A stretch of DNA of 40,788 nucleotides, from positions 1-40,788 of the forward strand of contig JBELML010000042.1 in the NCBI GenBank assembly GCA_042095835.1. Reading direction: 5' to 3'. Position 1 is the first letter of the stretch, and the number at the start of each line of letters is the position of its first letter. The DNA is from DATFKA01 sp042095835. Its GTDB lineage: Bacteria > Bacteroidota > Bacteroidia > Chitinophagales > Saprospiraceae. The notes under the pieces were generated by a model that was not told the origin of the DNA, searched no databases, and was given only the letters and a program-made list of their open reading frames with translations. This document shows, piece after piece, positions 17,491 to 26,583 of this stretch. Both the position numbers and the translations under genes were made by a program.

Positions 17491-18858
17491 CTAAACCAAT
17501 TGGTCCCAAGGTCCGGTGATCGCAAGAGTATCGCCATTCTCCTGAATATTGACAAACAAGGTTTTTCCAGAAGGAGAAAAGACTGCTCCCGCAAACTCAG
17601 ATTTAGAACTTTGATTAATCGCAAAAAGAAAAATTTCTCCCTTGGCATTAATAAAGTGTATCCGATTGACCTCTCCATTATCTTCACATAAAAAGAGGTT
17701 GCCATTTGGTGCGATGGTCAGATTATCACACATGTGCAGTACGGACTTATCCTCAGATTCTAAGTACAACTCCAACTTAGCGGGCTGTTCGGCTTCAGCT
17801 GCTTGACCTTCATAATCAGACAATTGATAGCGAAAAACTTGGCCAAATTGATTAGGTCCTCCATTGGTACAGGCAAAAAAGACCTCTCCATCGCCCATCC
17901 ACATCCCTTCTCCTCGCGCAAAACGAGCTGCACCCAATTCAAAACCTCGATACCTTAAATCATCTTCCGGCGATTCTACATCATCAATATCCAGCCATTC
18001 CACCTCAAAAGAGATATTCCTTTCAACCGTAGTCTGCTCCCAGTTTCTCGTATCCATACTTTTCTGTCCTTTAATCGCTAGTACTTGGAGTTGACCGCCT
18101 TGGTGTAAATCACCTTTCACCTGAGGAACAAATCTATAAATTAATCCATCTCCTTGGTCTTCTGTTTGGTACACAATACCTGTCTTTGGATCTACGGCTA
18201 CCGCCTCGTGGTTAAAGCGGCCCATCGCTTTAATAGGCTGGGGTGCCACAATTTCGGCAGCTTCCTGAGCTTTCACCTCAAAGACGTAGCCATGATTTTT
18301 TTCAACTAATTCTCCTTGTGGTGTGGTGTCTTCCTCACAAGTCAACCAGCTATTCCAGGGTGTCACTCCACCTGCACAGTTTCGGTAGGTGCCGGCTAGG
18401 CTGAGAAACTCTCGTTCAACCACACCTTCTGTCTCGTTATAAATAAGTGTTGTCGTACCGCCCAAGCCTGGCATTTCACTCCTGCCAAGATCGTATAACT
18501 TTTCGGAGGCTACCTGAGACAATAGTTCATTCTCTGGACCAAATGGACTATTGTCTAAAGGAGCTGGACTATTCTCATGATTTCTAACAATAATTACCCG
18601 CTGATCGTCAAGTCGAAAAGTTCCCATCCCATCGGGGCGACCAGGCACAAAAAAGCCATCGCTCATTTGAGCTCCCTTTTTTGAAATAATTTTGTATTGA
18701 AAGCCTTCTGGCAAGTCCATATAAGCGTCAGGATCGGTAAGCAGACTTAAGGTTTTCGGTTGTGAAACCTTACCTTCTATATTCTGCGTACATCTCGATA
18801 AAGCGATGAAACCAAGAGAAGCAATAGTGGCCTCTCTCAAAAAAATTCTACGTTGCAT
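17491..18858 (-). CDS. PhoX-like (DUF839) Tat-exported lipoprotein phosphatase
   Basis: Predicted exported protein of 455 aa of the PhoX/DUF839 family, whose type members are Ca2+/Fe3+-dependent alkaline phosphatases. The N-terminus MQRRIFLREA is a twin-arginine signal, followed by ALSRC, so it may be lipidated at C23. Family motifs include VRNHENS (~91-97), RNCAGGVTPWNSWLTCEED (159-177), MGRFNHEAVAVD (212-223), YQTEDQGDG (230-238) with YRFVP, and FACTNGG. These conserved Cys, Glu and His residues correspond to the metal-site region of PhoX. Length is shorter than the long PhoX type but normal for DUF839 proteins. It is convergent with the PI-PLC-like gene. Phosphatase activity is inferred from family. 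Confidence 0.87.
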   Translation of the reverse strand: MQRRIFLREATIASLGFIALSRCTQNIEGKVSQPKTLSLLTDPDAYMDLPEGFQYKIISKKGAQMSDGFFVPGRPDGMGTFRLDDQRVIIVRNHENSPAPLDNSPFGPENELLSQVASEKLYDLGRSEMPGLGGTTTLIYNETEGVVEREFLSLAGTYRNCAGGVTPWNSWLTCEEDTTPQGELVEKNHGYVFEVKAQEAAEIVAPQPIKAMGRFNHEAVAVDPKTGIVYQTEDQGDGLIYRFVPQVKGDLHQGGQLQVLAIKGQKSMDTRNWEQTTVERNISFEVEWLDIDDVESPEDDLRYRGFELGAARFARGEGMWMGDGEVFFACTNGGPNQFGQVFRYQLSDYEGQAAEAEQPAKLELYLESEDKSVLHMCDNLTIAPNGNLFLCEDNGEVNRIHFINAKGEIFLFAINQSSKSEFAGAVFSPSGKTLFVNIQENGDTLAITGPWDQLV

Positions 18859-19322
18859 TAATGTAATTTTAGATGCTTAAAAATACGTTAAGCCCCTCAG
18901 ACTCATTCAAAAAGCAATGTTAAACGTCTGATAAGTCTTACTCCAGTCTTTAGGTATTTGAATGGCTTTGACAAGCCTACACGTTGTCTATCCTGCCGTC
19001 AAGAAAAAAGCAGGTCCGTAGATCAAAACAAGAGACCAGCAAGTTATGCTACTATCGGTTTATAGAAGTGTAATCCTGAAAGATATTACGCTGAAGTTGT
19101 TTAAGAATTCCTAGTGAGATGATTGGTAAAGGCGCCGATGGTCAAGACAAAGCTTCTCGACGTAAAGCCGGGATAGGCTATTTTTTGTCTGGAAGCCTAA
19201 ACTACCATAACCAAAAATAGCTGAAGTATTGGCGTGTCCTGCAGGATTGCAGGACCAAAGGCTCGCTGAGAAGTTTTTAAACAACTTTTATGTAAAGAAT
19301 AACTTTACAATACCTATATCAA
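18859..19322. other. Intergenic region with R2 element
   Basis: No gene seen. It contains the presumed promoter region of the minus-strand PhoX-like gene, and R2 copy 2 at 19093-19288, which ends 35 bases before the stop codon of the PHP-like gene. No clean -7 element was recognised. Confidence 0.5.
19093..19288 (+). repeat. R2 element copy 2, MITE-like with terminal inverted repeats
   Basis: Left end GAAGTTGTTTAAGAATTCCT and right end GAAGTTTTTAAACAACTT are inverted repeats; the inner pair GGCTATTTTTTG and CCAAAAATAGCTG is also inverted. It shares GGCGCCGATGG and AAGACAAAGCTTCTCGAC with copy 1 at 10702, in the same orientation, but is about 30 bases shorter in the middle. The inverted similarity may extend some 15 bases outward (GATATTACGCT on the left resembles the reversed right flank of copy 1), so the exact ends are uncertain. 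Confidence 0.75.
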
Positions 19323-20771
19323 TCAGTCTACATCAATAAATATAGGATTAGAGTAGAACCATAGTCTCTCCCACGGACTTTCTCCTTTTTGATCTTCCTC
19401 AGGTTCTAGTTCATCACTATTGGTACCTCTAATACGGATATAACTTTTTTTATCTAGCTTCGGAATCGTGTATGTTATCTCTCTATACGCACCGGTACCT
19501 GTCCAGTCAGACGCTGTAAAACGTGCAAGAACCTGTGTGGTAGGATTGTTGTCGCTATTTCGGTTGGTGACCGGTCCTCTTACTTCTCCTATGATCAGAT
19601 CAACACGGGTGACTTCTGGATTTTGGTTCCATGAATTGAGGGTATCAGGGTCCTTAAAGCGGATGGTAACCTTTACATCTTCGCCCTGTGCAATATGAAT
19701 TGCACCTCCGATATCAGCAGTATGATGGCCTCCTTCTACCTGCACATAAAGCTCTGAAATGAGATCTCCTAGCGTTACAAAGACGCGGCCACTTCGAATG
19801 CCATCCATAATATCGTCGTGCTCTTTTTTGGCAAAGACGTAAGTTTTGGAATATTCACCTGGCCAGAAATCGCTACCGCCTTCCCGCCAGTGAATATGTG
19901 AATCGGAGTTTGCTGTTATCCACCAATGGCGCCCCTCCCCCAACATGGAATCCCAAAATCCGCCCAATTTGGCAGTCATCTGATCAAAACCTCCCATCGT
20001 AGGAAATTTTCCGTATCCTCCTCGGGAACGTTCGCGAGAAGTGCTGTCGGGATTTAAGGTAGCAGCCTGATGTCCAGGGGCTCCGGCCATACCTACGGCA
20101 ATGTCAGGGGCCGTGTCATTCCAGTCCCGAAGTTCGGCAGGATGATCTTTTCCATACTCGCCCAGATCTGATGCAGATCGGGAAGGATGATTGGCAATAA
20201 CTACGGGTTTTTGGGCCATTTTATTCATGAATGCTAATGCTTCCAGCATTCTTGGTTCGGTATCCCAACTTGGATCAGATGGGTGAGGCTCCCGCTTATT
20301 GAATTGAGATTCTATGCTGTGTAGGTGGGTGGATTCATCGTGCGAATGTGGGATAATTAAACTGGAGTGATCAGCACCCGGAGTATCAAATTCCATCCCA
20401 TAAAACTGAATGACTTCGGGGACCGCTTTTCTAGAATACAATAATTCAGGATAAGCCATTTCCAGATTCACTTTACTGTGATTGGGGCCGCCATGATCGG
20501 TAGTTACCATCCACGAAAGGCCATAATACTTGGCCATTAAAGCATTCATTGGAGTTGGATAAATGGCATCACCTCCCTTGATGGGGGCAGGAGGATCTAC
20601 TTCACGATCCCAACCTACACTATATCTGGAATGGATATGATGATCTCCGGCTAGCCAAGTTCGGCTGGATTCATCTTCAACTAAATCTGGTTGCTGACAA
20701 CCAAACATAAGCAGCAAAATTGAGGGATAAGCAAAGAATAATGGGAATCTAGAGGCAGACTTGAGGTGCAT
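19323..20771 (-). CDS. PHP/CehA-like metallohydrolase lipoprotein
   Basis: Predicted lipoprotein of 482 aa: hydrophobic leader ending LLLMFGC (C25) then QQPDLVEDE. The body has the metal-binding pattern of the PHP superfamily in its CehA/McbA-like exported form: GDHHIHSRYS (H45, H47), TTDHGGPNH (D92, H93), YGMEFDTPGADHSSL (E127, H135), ANHPSRS (H195) and ANSDSHIHW (D290, H292). PHP proteins are trinuclear-metal phosphoesterases or hydrolases. The C-terminal ~150 residues form a separate beta-rich domain. It is transcribed toward the PhoX-like gene with R2 between. The substrate is unknown; phosphoester chemistry would fit the neighbourhood but is inferred. Confidence 0.82.
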   Translation of the reverse strand: MHLKSASRFPLFFAYPSILLLMFGCQQPDLVEDESSRTWLAGDHHIHSRYSVGWDREVDPPAPIKGGDAIYPTPMNALMAKYYGLSWMVTTDHGGPNHSKVNLEMAYPELLYSRKAVPEVIQFYGMEFDTPGADHSSLIIPHSHDESTHLHSIESQFNKREPHPSDPSWDTEPRMLEALAFMNKMAQKPVVIANHPSRSASDLGEYGKDHPAELRDWNDTAPDIAVGMAGAPGHQAATLNPDSTSRERSRGGYGKFPTMGGFDQMTAKLGGFWDSMLGEGRHWWITANSDSHIHWREGGSDFWPGEYSKTYVFAKKEHDDIMDGIRSGRVFVTLGDLISELYVQVEGGHHTADIGGAIHIAQGEDVKVTIRFKDPDTLNSWNQNPEVTRVDLIIGEVRGPVTNRNSDNNPTTQVLARFTASDWTGTGAYREITYTIPKLDKKSYIRIRGTNSDELEPEEDQKGESPWERLWFYSNPIFIDVD

Positions 20772-21437
20772 GGACTAATACTTTAAATGGGCTTTAAAGA
20801 TAGTGTTTTGTTACTGCAAAACCTATCTATTTTCGATGGAAAAAAGTCGAAAAAGCTACGGTTGAAGACTATGTAACATGGGTGAATTTCTTTTTCTAAA
20901 TCTCAGATTTTGATCAAGACAAAACGGAAAGCAGCCCCTGCTGGCATTAGTTTATACCCTAAAAAATAAAATAATAGCCAACCGTAGCGTTTCATCTATA
21001 CCTAAGCATTTTTATTAAAAATCGCCTAATTTTACTTGAAACTACAGCTTCAAGTATTTTCTAACTTAAAAAGCTACTCTCTCGGTTCACACAACTTTTC
21101 CATACCTGCATTTATGCTCCGACGGGTAAAATATGGACTCCATTAAGTATGAAGTCGTAGGGACATAGAGATATTAGAGACCTGGAGTTGTTAAAAACAG
21201 GTGAAATCCCAAAACTCGCAGTTGGAGCAACAGCGACATCCCGAAAAATGCAGTAGCCACTGCTAGTGAATTGCTTAGGGAGCGCTTTCTCAGCACATGG
21301 ACGCCTACTCAAGTGTGGTGGAGATTGATTTTATCAATTATCATGGATAGAAACTATACAGATCATCTCAAGCGCATTATGCAAGAGGAGTAGTGGTCGT
21401 TTACAATAGCTTTGCTAAATTTGAAGAAAAGTAAAAC
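20772..21437. other. Gene-poor interval with possible decayed coding remnant
   Basis: No intact gene. GCTACGGTTG (20855-20864) and CAACCGTAGC (20979-20988) form a perfect 10-bp inverted repeat 114 bases apart. From about 21100 to 21390, protein-like phrases appear in different plus-strand frames broken by stops and shifts, such as DLELLKTGEIPKLAVG and YTDHLKRIMQEE, suggesting a decayed gene. A minus-strand 66-codon open frame at 21112-21312 is not convincing. Confidence 0.35.
21416..21423 (+). promoter_or_regulatory. Candidate -7 element of the DUF4440 gene
   Basis: TAAATTTG fits TAnnTTTG and ends 14 bases before the ATG at 21438, the same spacing as at the Rieske gene; an overlapping TAGCTTTG lies at 21407-21414. 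No -33 TTTG was found at the usual distance. Confidence 0.35.
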
Positions 21438-21875
21438 ATGCTGTATAGAACCTTTACTCTTGCCCTTTTCCTAATGATTCCTTTTTGCACTCAAGCCCAA
21501 AATAAAGGCATCGACAAAGTCAAGCAAATCCTGATCCAGCAATCCGTCGATTGGAACGAAGGCGATATCGATGCCTTCATGGAAGCTTATTGGCAATCGG
21601 AGGATTTACAATTCATTGGTTCCTCTGGCCTGATCAAAGGATGGCAAGCCACCTTGGACCGCTACAAGCGGTCTTATCCAGATCGGGCTACTATGGGCCA
21701 ATTGACCTTTGATATCCTCGAAGTCCAGCAGCTGAGTCGCAAGGCGATCATTCTAACGGGCAGGTACACGCTAGACCGAAAGAATGACCGCCCTACTGGT
21801 CTTTTCCTCCTAGCCTGGAAGAAAATCAAAGGTCAATGGCTGATTGTGGCAGATCATACCAGTGCCAGCGAGTAA
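21438..21875 (+). CDS. Exported DUF4440/SnoaL-like (NTF2 fold) protein
   Basis: Small exported protein of 145 aa with a signal peptide (1-20, IPFCTQAQ). The rest fits the cone-shaped NTF2-like DUF4440 fold: an opening helix VKQILIQQSVDWNEGDIDAFMEAYW, then LQFIGSSGLIKGW, LDRYKRSYPD and the closing strands GLFLLAWKKIKGQWLIVADHTS. Such proteins bind small ligands or act as steroid-isomerase-like enzymes, but many have no known role. Its stop lies one base before the end of the convergent T9SS gene, so there is no room for a separate terminator. A -7-like element precedes it. Confidence 0.8.
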   Translation: MLYRTFTLALFLMIPFCTQAQNKGIDKVKQILIQQSVDWNEGDIDAFMEAYWQSEDLQFIGSSGLIKGWQATLDRYKRSYPDRATMGQLTFDILEVQQLSRKAIILTGRYTLDRKNDRPTGLFLLAWKKIKGQWLIVADHTSASE

Positions 21876-21876
21876 A

Positions 21877-24800
21877 CTACCGCTGTAGAATAAAACGCTT
21901 GTTGGCTTGATAACCAGTTGTGTTCATTTTCAAGAAGTACCAACCGGCATCATTTAATTGTTGAGCATTGATAAAAAAGCGATGATGACCAGCTTCATAA
22001 AATTGCTCTTTCTGATCAATTTGCCTGCCTAAAGCATCATAAATTTCAAAGGAAACTACAGCTGCTTCGGGTAGGTAAAATCCAACTTCTGTTCTTTCTG
22101 TAAACGGGTTGGGCCTAAAAGGTTCCAAACGAATTTGATCTGCGATCACCTGACCTTCCTCCTGGTAGAAGTTTCGCACTTTTAAAGGCGCTCCATCCGA
22201 AGTATAAGCTATTGCCGGCAAGCTATTGTCGTTGGTCCAAATTCGCTTAGATAGCGACTCTTGTGTTTGATCTACTGCAAAATGTATTTTGAATAAGACC
22301 TCCCCTTCTTTCAGTTCAAAACCTTCTTGATTGCCGGTTGGATCAAACCAAAGCATCGGTATTAGGCCATCCTTTAATTTATTCAGGTTGAAATTGCCAT
22401 CATTGATTCCTGGCAAAGTACCCGGTTCAATATCCAAAAAGGTCATTTGGGCTGGATCAAAATTGATGTCAAACTGAAAGGCCGCCAATTGCTGCGGATT
22501 GGGTGCCTTCACAATAATGGTATGTATACCATTGCTCACTTCTTCTTGGAAGAGTACGCCCAATTGTTCTTCGCCTACAAAATTTTGCCCAGAATTATTG
22601 ACATCTCCCAATTTCATACCAATGAAATCCGCCATCGTATCTTCCCGAAAATCATTAATGGTAATGGTTTTAGGAAAAGCTTCATCCAATGGATTTGTAG
22701 GATTTTGGAAGTTGTAGGTAGCATCTACGAAAGTCCAAGGAGACTGATTCCCTGGGAAAGTAGTATTAATCCCCAAAATCAGGCGTTGAATGGTCGCTAA
22801 ATCGATGGCCGTCACCGTCCGCGATGTATCGACATCGGCGGCTATTATTTTATAAGGAGAATCCAAAGCTTGTAAGGCAATAATGTGTCGCTGGATCAAA
22901 GCCAAATCAATAGAGGTCACGCCTTCTAGTGGATTAGTAAATCGACTAGGACTCAAAGTGTAGGATTGTGGCGTTGGCAATTCCAGGAATTCATAAAAGC
23001 CATTCTCATCGGTGATTGCAGTCCCTTGGCTTGAAGAAATATCTATTGCAACATCCGCTAATGGCCGACCGTCCTCTCGGAATACTTGACCAAAGATATT
23101 GGCAGCAGGTTTGACACATAGCTCCCCTCCTTTTTGCACAAATGGACTTTGCAGGATATCATCTCCAACTAACAAGCCGACTTCACTTTCTGTAGGAATA
23201 TTGCCAAACTCAACTCGCGTACAAGCAGCCTCTTGTGAGATAATTTCCATGTCAATATTAAAGATAATGGTGCTGTCAGGTGGTGTGACCCCCATACTTG
23301 AGAACCAAACTACAGTCAGTAGAGAATCACTAAAAATATTGACATTATTTAACCCTAAATCTGGTAGATTGAAGCCACTAACACCTACAAATCTGGCTAC
23401 GGTGGCATCGGTATGAAACATCGAGAACTGAAAAGAAATGACATCTTGAAAGTCAAATACTCTCACGGGTACCTGTACCGTATCTCCAGGTGCGCCCTCC
23501 GTAAGAAGATCTACCTCAAAACGAATAGAACTACTTAATTCTATCAACTCGAAAGCCAAATCGATGGTGTCTGCCCCACATAGATTGGAGGCGATCAATT
23601 GTACCGTTTTGAGGCCTCCTGAGAGGTAGCTGGTTGCTGGTTCGAATTCGGTAGAGGCATTACCATTTCCAAAATCCCACTGAAAATTAGTAGCATCCCC
23701 CGAAGAGGAATTATTAAACGAAACTGTTAAGCCATTGATATTGACCGTAAATCCGGCGATCGGTGCGGTAGTCGAATCTTCTACTACCTCAACCAGATAG
23801 CTGCTTTGGCAACCATTCGGAGCGGTGGCAATTAATTCGTATTGTCCGCCTGCTGATACGGTAGGCGACGCCTCTCCAGAGCTAAACCCATTAGGTCCAC
23901 TCCAATCGTAGCTCAGTCCTGCTGGATTCGAGTTGACGACCAACTGGGTCGTTGGATTGAGACAATCTATTGCTAAGGTGGTATTCCCGCTTAATTCAGG
24001 TGCAAGCGTGTCTATCACTACTAGCAAGTCCATTGTATCAGCACAGGCACTATCTGCCACTATCAAGCTATAAAGCCCGCCTTCATTTACAATTGGGTTT
24101 TGCACCGTCGAGCTGAAGGCATTAGGGCCGGTCCAATTGTAGGTAGCACTATCAATACTACTGTTCCCCATTAGGGTGACTTGCTGTACAGTACAGGTCA
24201 AAGTATCGGCGGAAGCTGTTGCTTGAATATCACACACACTTGGGAGTATGGCTGTCAAGCAATTGGCGAAGGGTGAGGTATTGTCTCCGATCGTCTGCGT
24301 GGCCGTATAAGCCAAGCCTTCCGTTATTTGAGCATCTGCGTAGGTCCAATCACCATTAAGATCAGCGGTAACAGAAGCTTGATAAACCCCTTGACAACCC
24401 AATGGAATGCCACAGTCTAGTTCCTGAAAGATTTCGATAATTGCGTTAGGTTGAGCAGTGCCGCTTAATTCCCCTGGTATCGCAATCGTAAGCAGGGGCG
24501 CTGCTAAATCTCGCTGGGTATTAAACTGTTGAATAATCCCAAGGCTGTTGCAAAAAAAATTATTTTCGGTAAAAATATTTTCTTGTGCATCTTCAGTAGT
24601 AAAGATACCTAAACGGAAATTCGCAATAGAATTATCTTCTACTCTATTCCCCGAAGCACCTGCTACAAAGACGCCCACATCACCACCATTCACCTGATTA
24701 TCTGGTGTAATACCAATACTATTATTGGCCAGGAAGCTATTATCCGTGCCAAATACACCCAAAGCGATACCCTGCCCCGATCCAGTGATGGTATTGAACT

Positions 24801-26562
24801 GGACATCCATATTCTCACAATCTGATAAAGCCAGCCCGGTCACATTCGTATTGAGTACTAGATCATTGGTATCGATACCAATTCTATTATTGAAAACGCT
24901 ACTATTCCTGGTTCCAAAGAAGGCAATATGGTCTTGCCCTTGATTGGTCAATAAGGTATTAAAACTAAAAGTGATATTTGAAAATGCTCCGACACTAACT
25001 GCCCGAAAAGCATCACCATTTATAAATCGTAGACCAGAGACGGAACAATTATTAGATTCAATAAGCAAACAAACGACCGAATCATTACCATTGATCGAAA
25101 TCGCTGGACGTCCATCTGCGTATCCTGCTTGGCTTGCTCCGTCGATGACTACATCTTCTCCACTCACCTGTGGTAATCTTTGTGTCAGTGAGATTTCGTG
25201 GGGACCATCACCGGGAATAGCAAATTCAATCCGATTGAGTGTGGTGTTCAAATTGGTATTTTCAATGGCCTGACCAAGCGAACCAATTCCTGATTCATTG
25301 GTATTGATGACTTTTAAAAAACCTTGCTCCTTTTCGAGGGCGCCCATATCGTAAGTCGTTCCACCAAGGCCCCTTTCTATGCGATCAAAGTCGAAGTTGA
25401 TTAGCTCCGTAAAATCGCCGTCTGCATCAGCATCAAATATATCTTGAGGAATAAGGGCTGGATCACCATTGCCTTGTGCAGGAGAATTATTACCAATTGA
25501 AAAATCATTGTTGGCAGCGTCGCTAATTTGTGGATCATTTGGGATAACATTATTTACACCAAAGATCAAAGAGGAGCCTGTCGTATCCCCTAAAATTAGA
25601 TTTTGAGCAGTAATGGTACCTACAGCATTCACCGAAGCGGAGGTCAGTTCTACATTATCGGTCGAGTTGTTACCAAAGATGATGCTATTGTAGATTTCAA
25701 TATTCCCATCTTGGTTAGAAATGCCTCCGTTTGATCCACTCGTACCATTCTCAATAAAAGTACTGTAGAATACAATCAAATTAGAGGCCACCGCAGTAAT
25801 TGCTCCATCAAACTGCGTGGCAAAATTATCATAGAAAATGGAGTTGACCATAGTCAAGTTACTGGAATCGCTCCTAATTGCTCCACCACTGTTTTGGGCT
25901 TCGTTACCAACAAAAGCACAGTTTACGAGGTCTAAGTCTCCATTAGTATGTTTGATAGCCCCACCATTAGTACCAGTACAATTATCAAAATCACAATTGA
26001 TGAAACTCACACTTCCATTTGCAAGTATGGCTCCACCATCTTCATTATTGGCAGCTCCGTTCAAGAAATAAATATTGCGAATACTTACCGAATCGGCGTT
26101 TCTATTTTCTATAGAAAAGATGCGGCTATTCCCTTGAGCATCAATGGTGATATTGACACCATCGCCATTGATAACCACACCCGGAGGGATGTTCATCACT
26201 CCAGAGGTCAAGGAGATGGTGCCGCTAAGGGTAAACGTGATGGTATCTCCACTCACCGCACAGCTTAAAGCCTCTCGAAGTGATCCTGGTCCGGCATCAT
26301 TGAGGTTGGTGACGATAGAATCACAGGGCATGAGTAGAGCGGCCTTGGCTGGCGCAAAGAAACCAGCATTCAAGGTAGTAGATCCGCTAGATTGTACACC
26401 GATAAAAGCTTGCCCCAAGGTTGCATTTAATCGGATATTATTATTGGCAGCAACCGAACCGTTACTCAACACCGACTTAGAGAGCTGAGTTTGGGCTGTT
26501 ATCGAATGAAAAGCAAAAACGCATAACAATAAGCATAGAAATTTCAAATATTTGATTATCAT
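21877..26562 (-). CDS. Large T9SS cargo: beta-helix, Ig/PKD, cohesin-like and dockerin-like modules
   Basis: Predicted cell-surface or secreted protein of 1561 aa. Signal peptide 1-23; a short LSNGSVAANNNIRLNATLGQ segment common in Bacteroidota cargo; right-handed beta-helix from ~85 to 700, with the phrase NLNDAGPGSLREAL; Ig-like repeats (~776-925, NWTGPNAFSS and DWSGPNGFSS); PKD domain (~930-980, FQWDFGNG). Then a cohesin-like domain (~1008-1130), a CNA-B/SdrD-like fold (~1155-1200, FGQVFREDGRPL), and a dockerin-like duplicated segment (~1200-1260, DLALIQRHI and DLATIQRLI). A second cohesin-like stretch (~1330-1420) precedes the type A sorting domain (~1475-1561, FRPNPFTERTEV). It lies 21 bp after the 1014-aa gene, a likely operon. 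Adhesion or glycan binding is inferred. Confidence 0.93.
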   Translation of the reverse strand: MIIKYLKFLCLLLCVFAFHSITAQTQLSKSVLSNGSVAANNNIRLNATLGQAFIGVQSSGSTTLNAGFFAPAKAALLMPCDSIVTNLNDAGPGSLREALSCAVSGDTITFTLSGTISLTSGVMNIPPGVVINGDGVNITIDAQGNSRIFSIENRNADSVSIRNIYFLNGAANNEDGGAILANGSVSFINCDFDNCTGTNGGAIKHTNGDLDLVNCAFVGNEAQNSGGAIRSDSSNLTMVNSIFYDNFATQFDGAITAVASNLIVFYSTFIENGTSGSNGGISNQDGNIEIYNSIIFGNNSTDNVELTSASVNAVGTITAQNLILGDTTGSSLIFGVNNVIPNDPQISDAANNDFSIGNNSPAQGNGDPALIPQDIFDADADGDFTELINFDFDRIERGLGGTTYDMGALEKEQGFLKVINTNESGIGSLGQAIENTNLNTTLNRIEFAIPGDGPHEISLTQRLPQVSGEDVVIDGASQAGYADGRPAISINGNDSVVCLLIESNNCSVSGLRFINGDAFRAVSVGAFSNITFSFNTLLTNQGQDHIAFFGTRNSSVFNNRIGIDTNDLVLNTNVTGLALSDCENMDVQFNTITGSGQGIALGVFGTDNSFLANNSIGITPDNQVNGGDVGVFVAGASGNRVEDNSIANFRLGIFTTEDAQENIFTENNFFCNSLGIIQQFNTQRDLAAPLLTIAIPGELSGTAQPNAIIEIFQELDCGIPLGCQGVYQASVTADLNGDWTYADAQITEGLAYTATQTIGDNTSPFANCLTAILPSVCDIQATASADTLTCTVQQVTLMGNSSIDSATYNWTGPNAFSSTVQNPIVNEGGLYSLIVADSACADTMDLLVVIDTLAPELSGNTTLAIDCLNPTTQLVVNSNPAGLSYDWSGPNGFSSGEASPTVSAGGQYELIATAPNGCQSSYLVEVVEDSTTAPIAGFTVNINGLTVSFNNSSSGDATNFQWDFGNGNASTEFEPATSYLSGGLKTVQLIASNLCGADTIDLAFELIELSSSIRFEVDLLTEGAPGDTVQVPVRVFDFQDVISFQFSMFHTDATVARFVGVSGFNLPDLGLNNVNIFSDSLLTVVWFSSMGVTPPDSTIIFNIDMEIISQEAACTRVEFGNIPTESEVGLLVGDDILQSPFVQKGGELCVKPAANIFGQVFREDGRPLADVAIDISSSQGTAITDENGFYEFLELPTPQSYTLSPSRFTNPLEGVTSIDLALIQRHIIALQALDSPYKIIAADVDTSRTVTAIDLATIQRLILGINTTFPGNQSPWTFVDATYNFQNPTNPLDEAFPKTITINDFREDTMADFIGMKLGDVNNSGQNFVGEEQLGVLFQEEVSNGIHTIIVKAPNPQQLAAFQFDINFDPAQMTFLDIEPGTLPGINDGNFNLNKLKDGLIPMLWFDPTGNQEGFELKEGEVLFKIHFAVDQTQESLSKRIWTNDNSLPAIAYTSDGAPLKVRNFYQEEGQVIADQIRLEPFRPNPFTERTEVGFYLPEAAVVSFEIYDALGRQIDQKEQFYEAGHHRFFINAQQLNDAGWYFLKMNTTGYQANKRFILQR

Positions 26563-26583
26563 TGTTTTAAAGACTAGGTGAGT

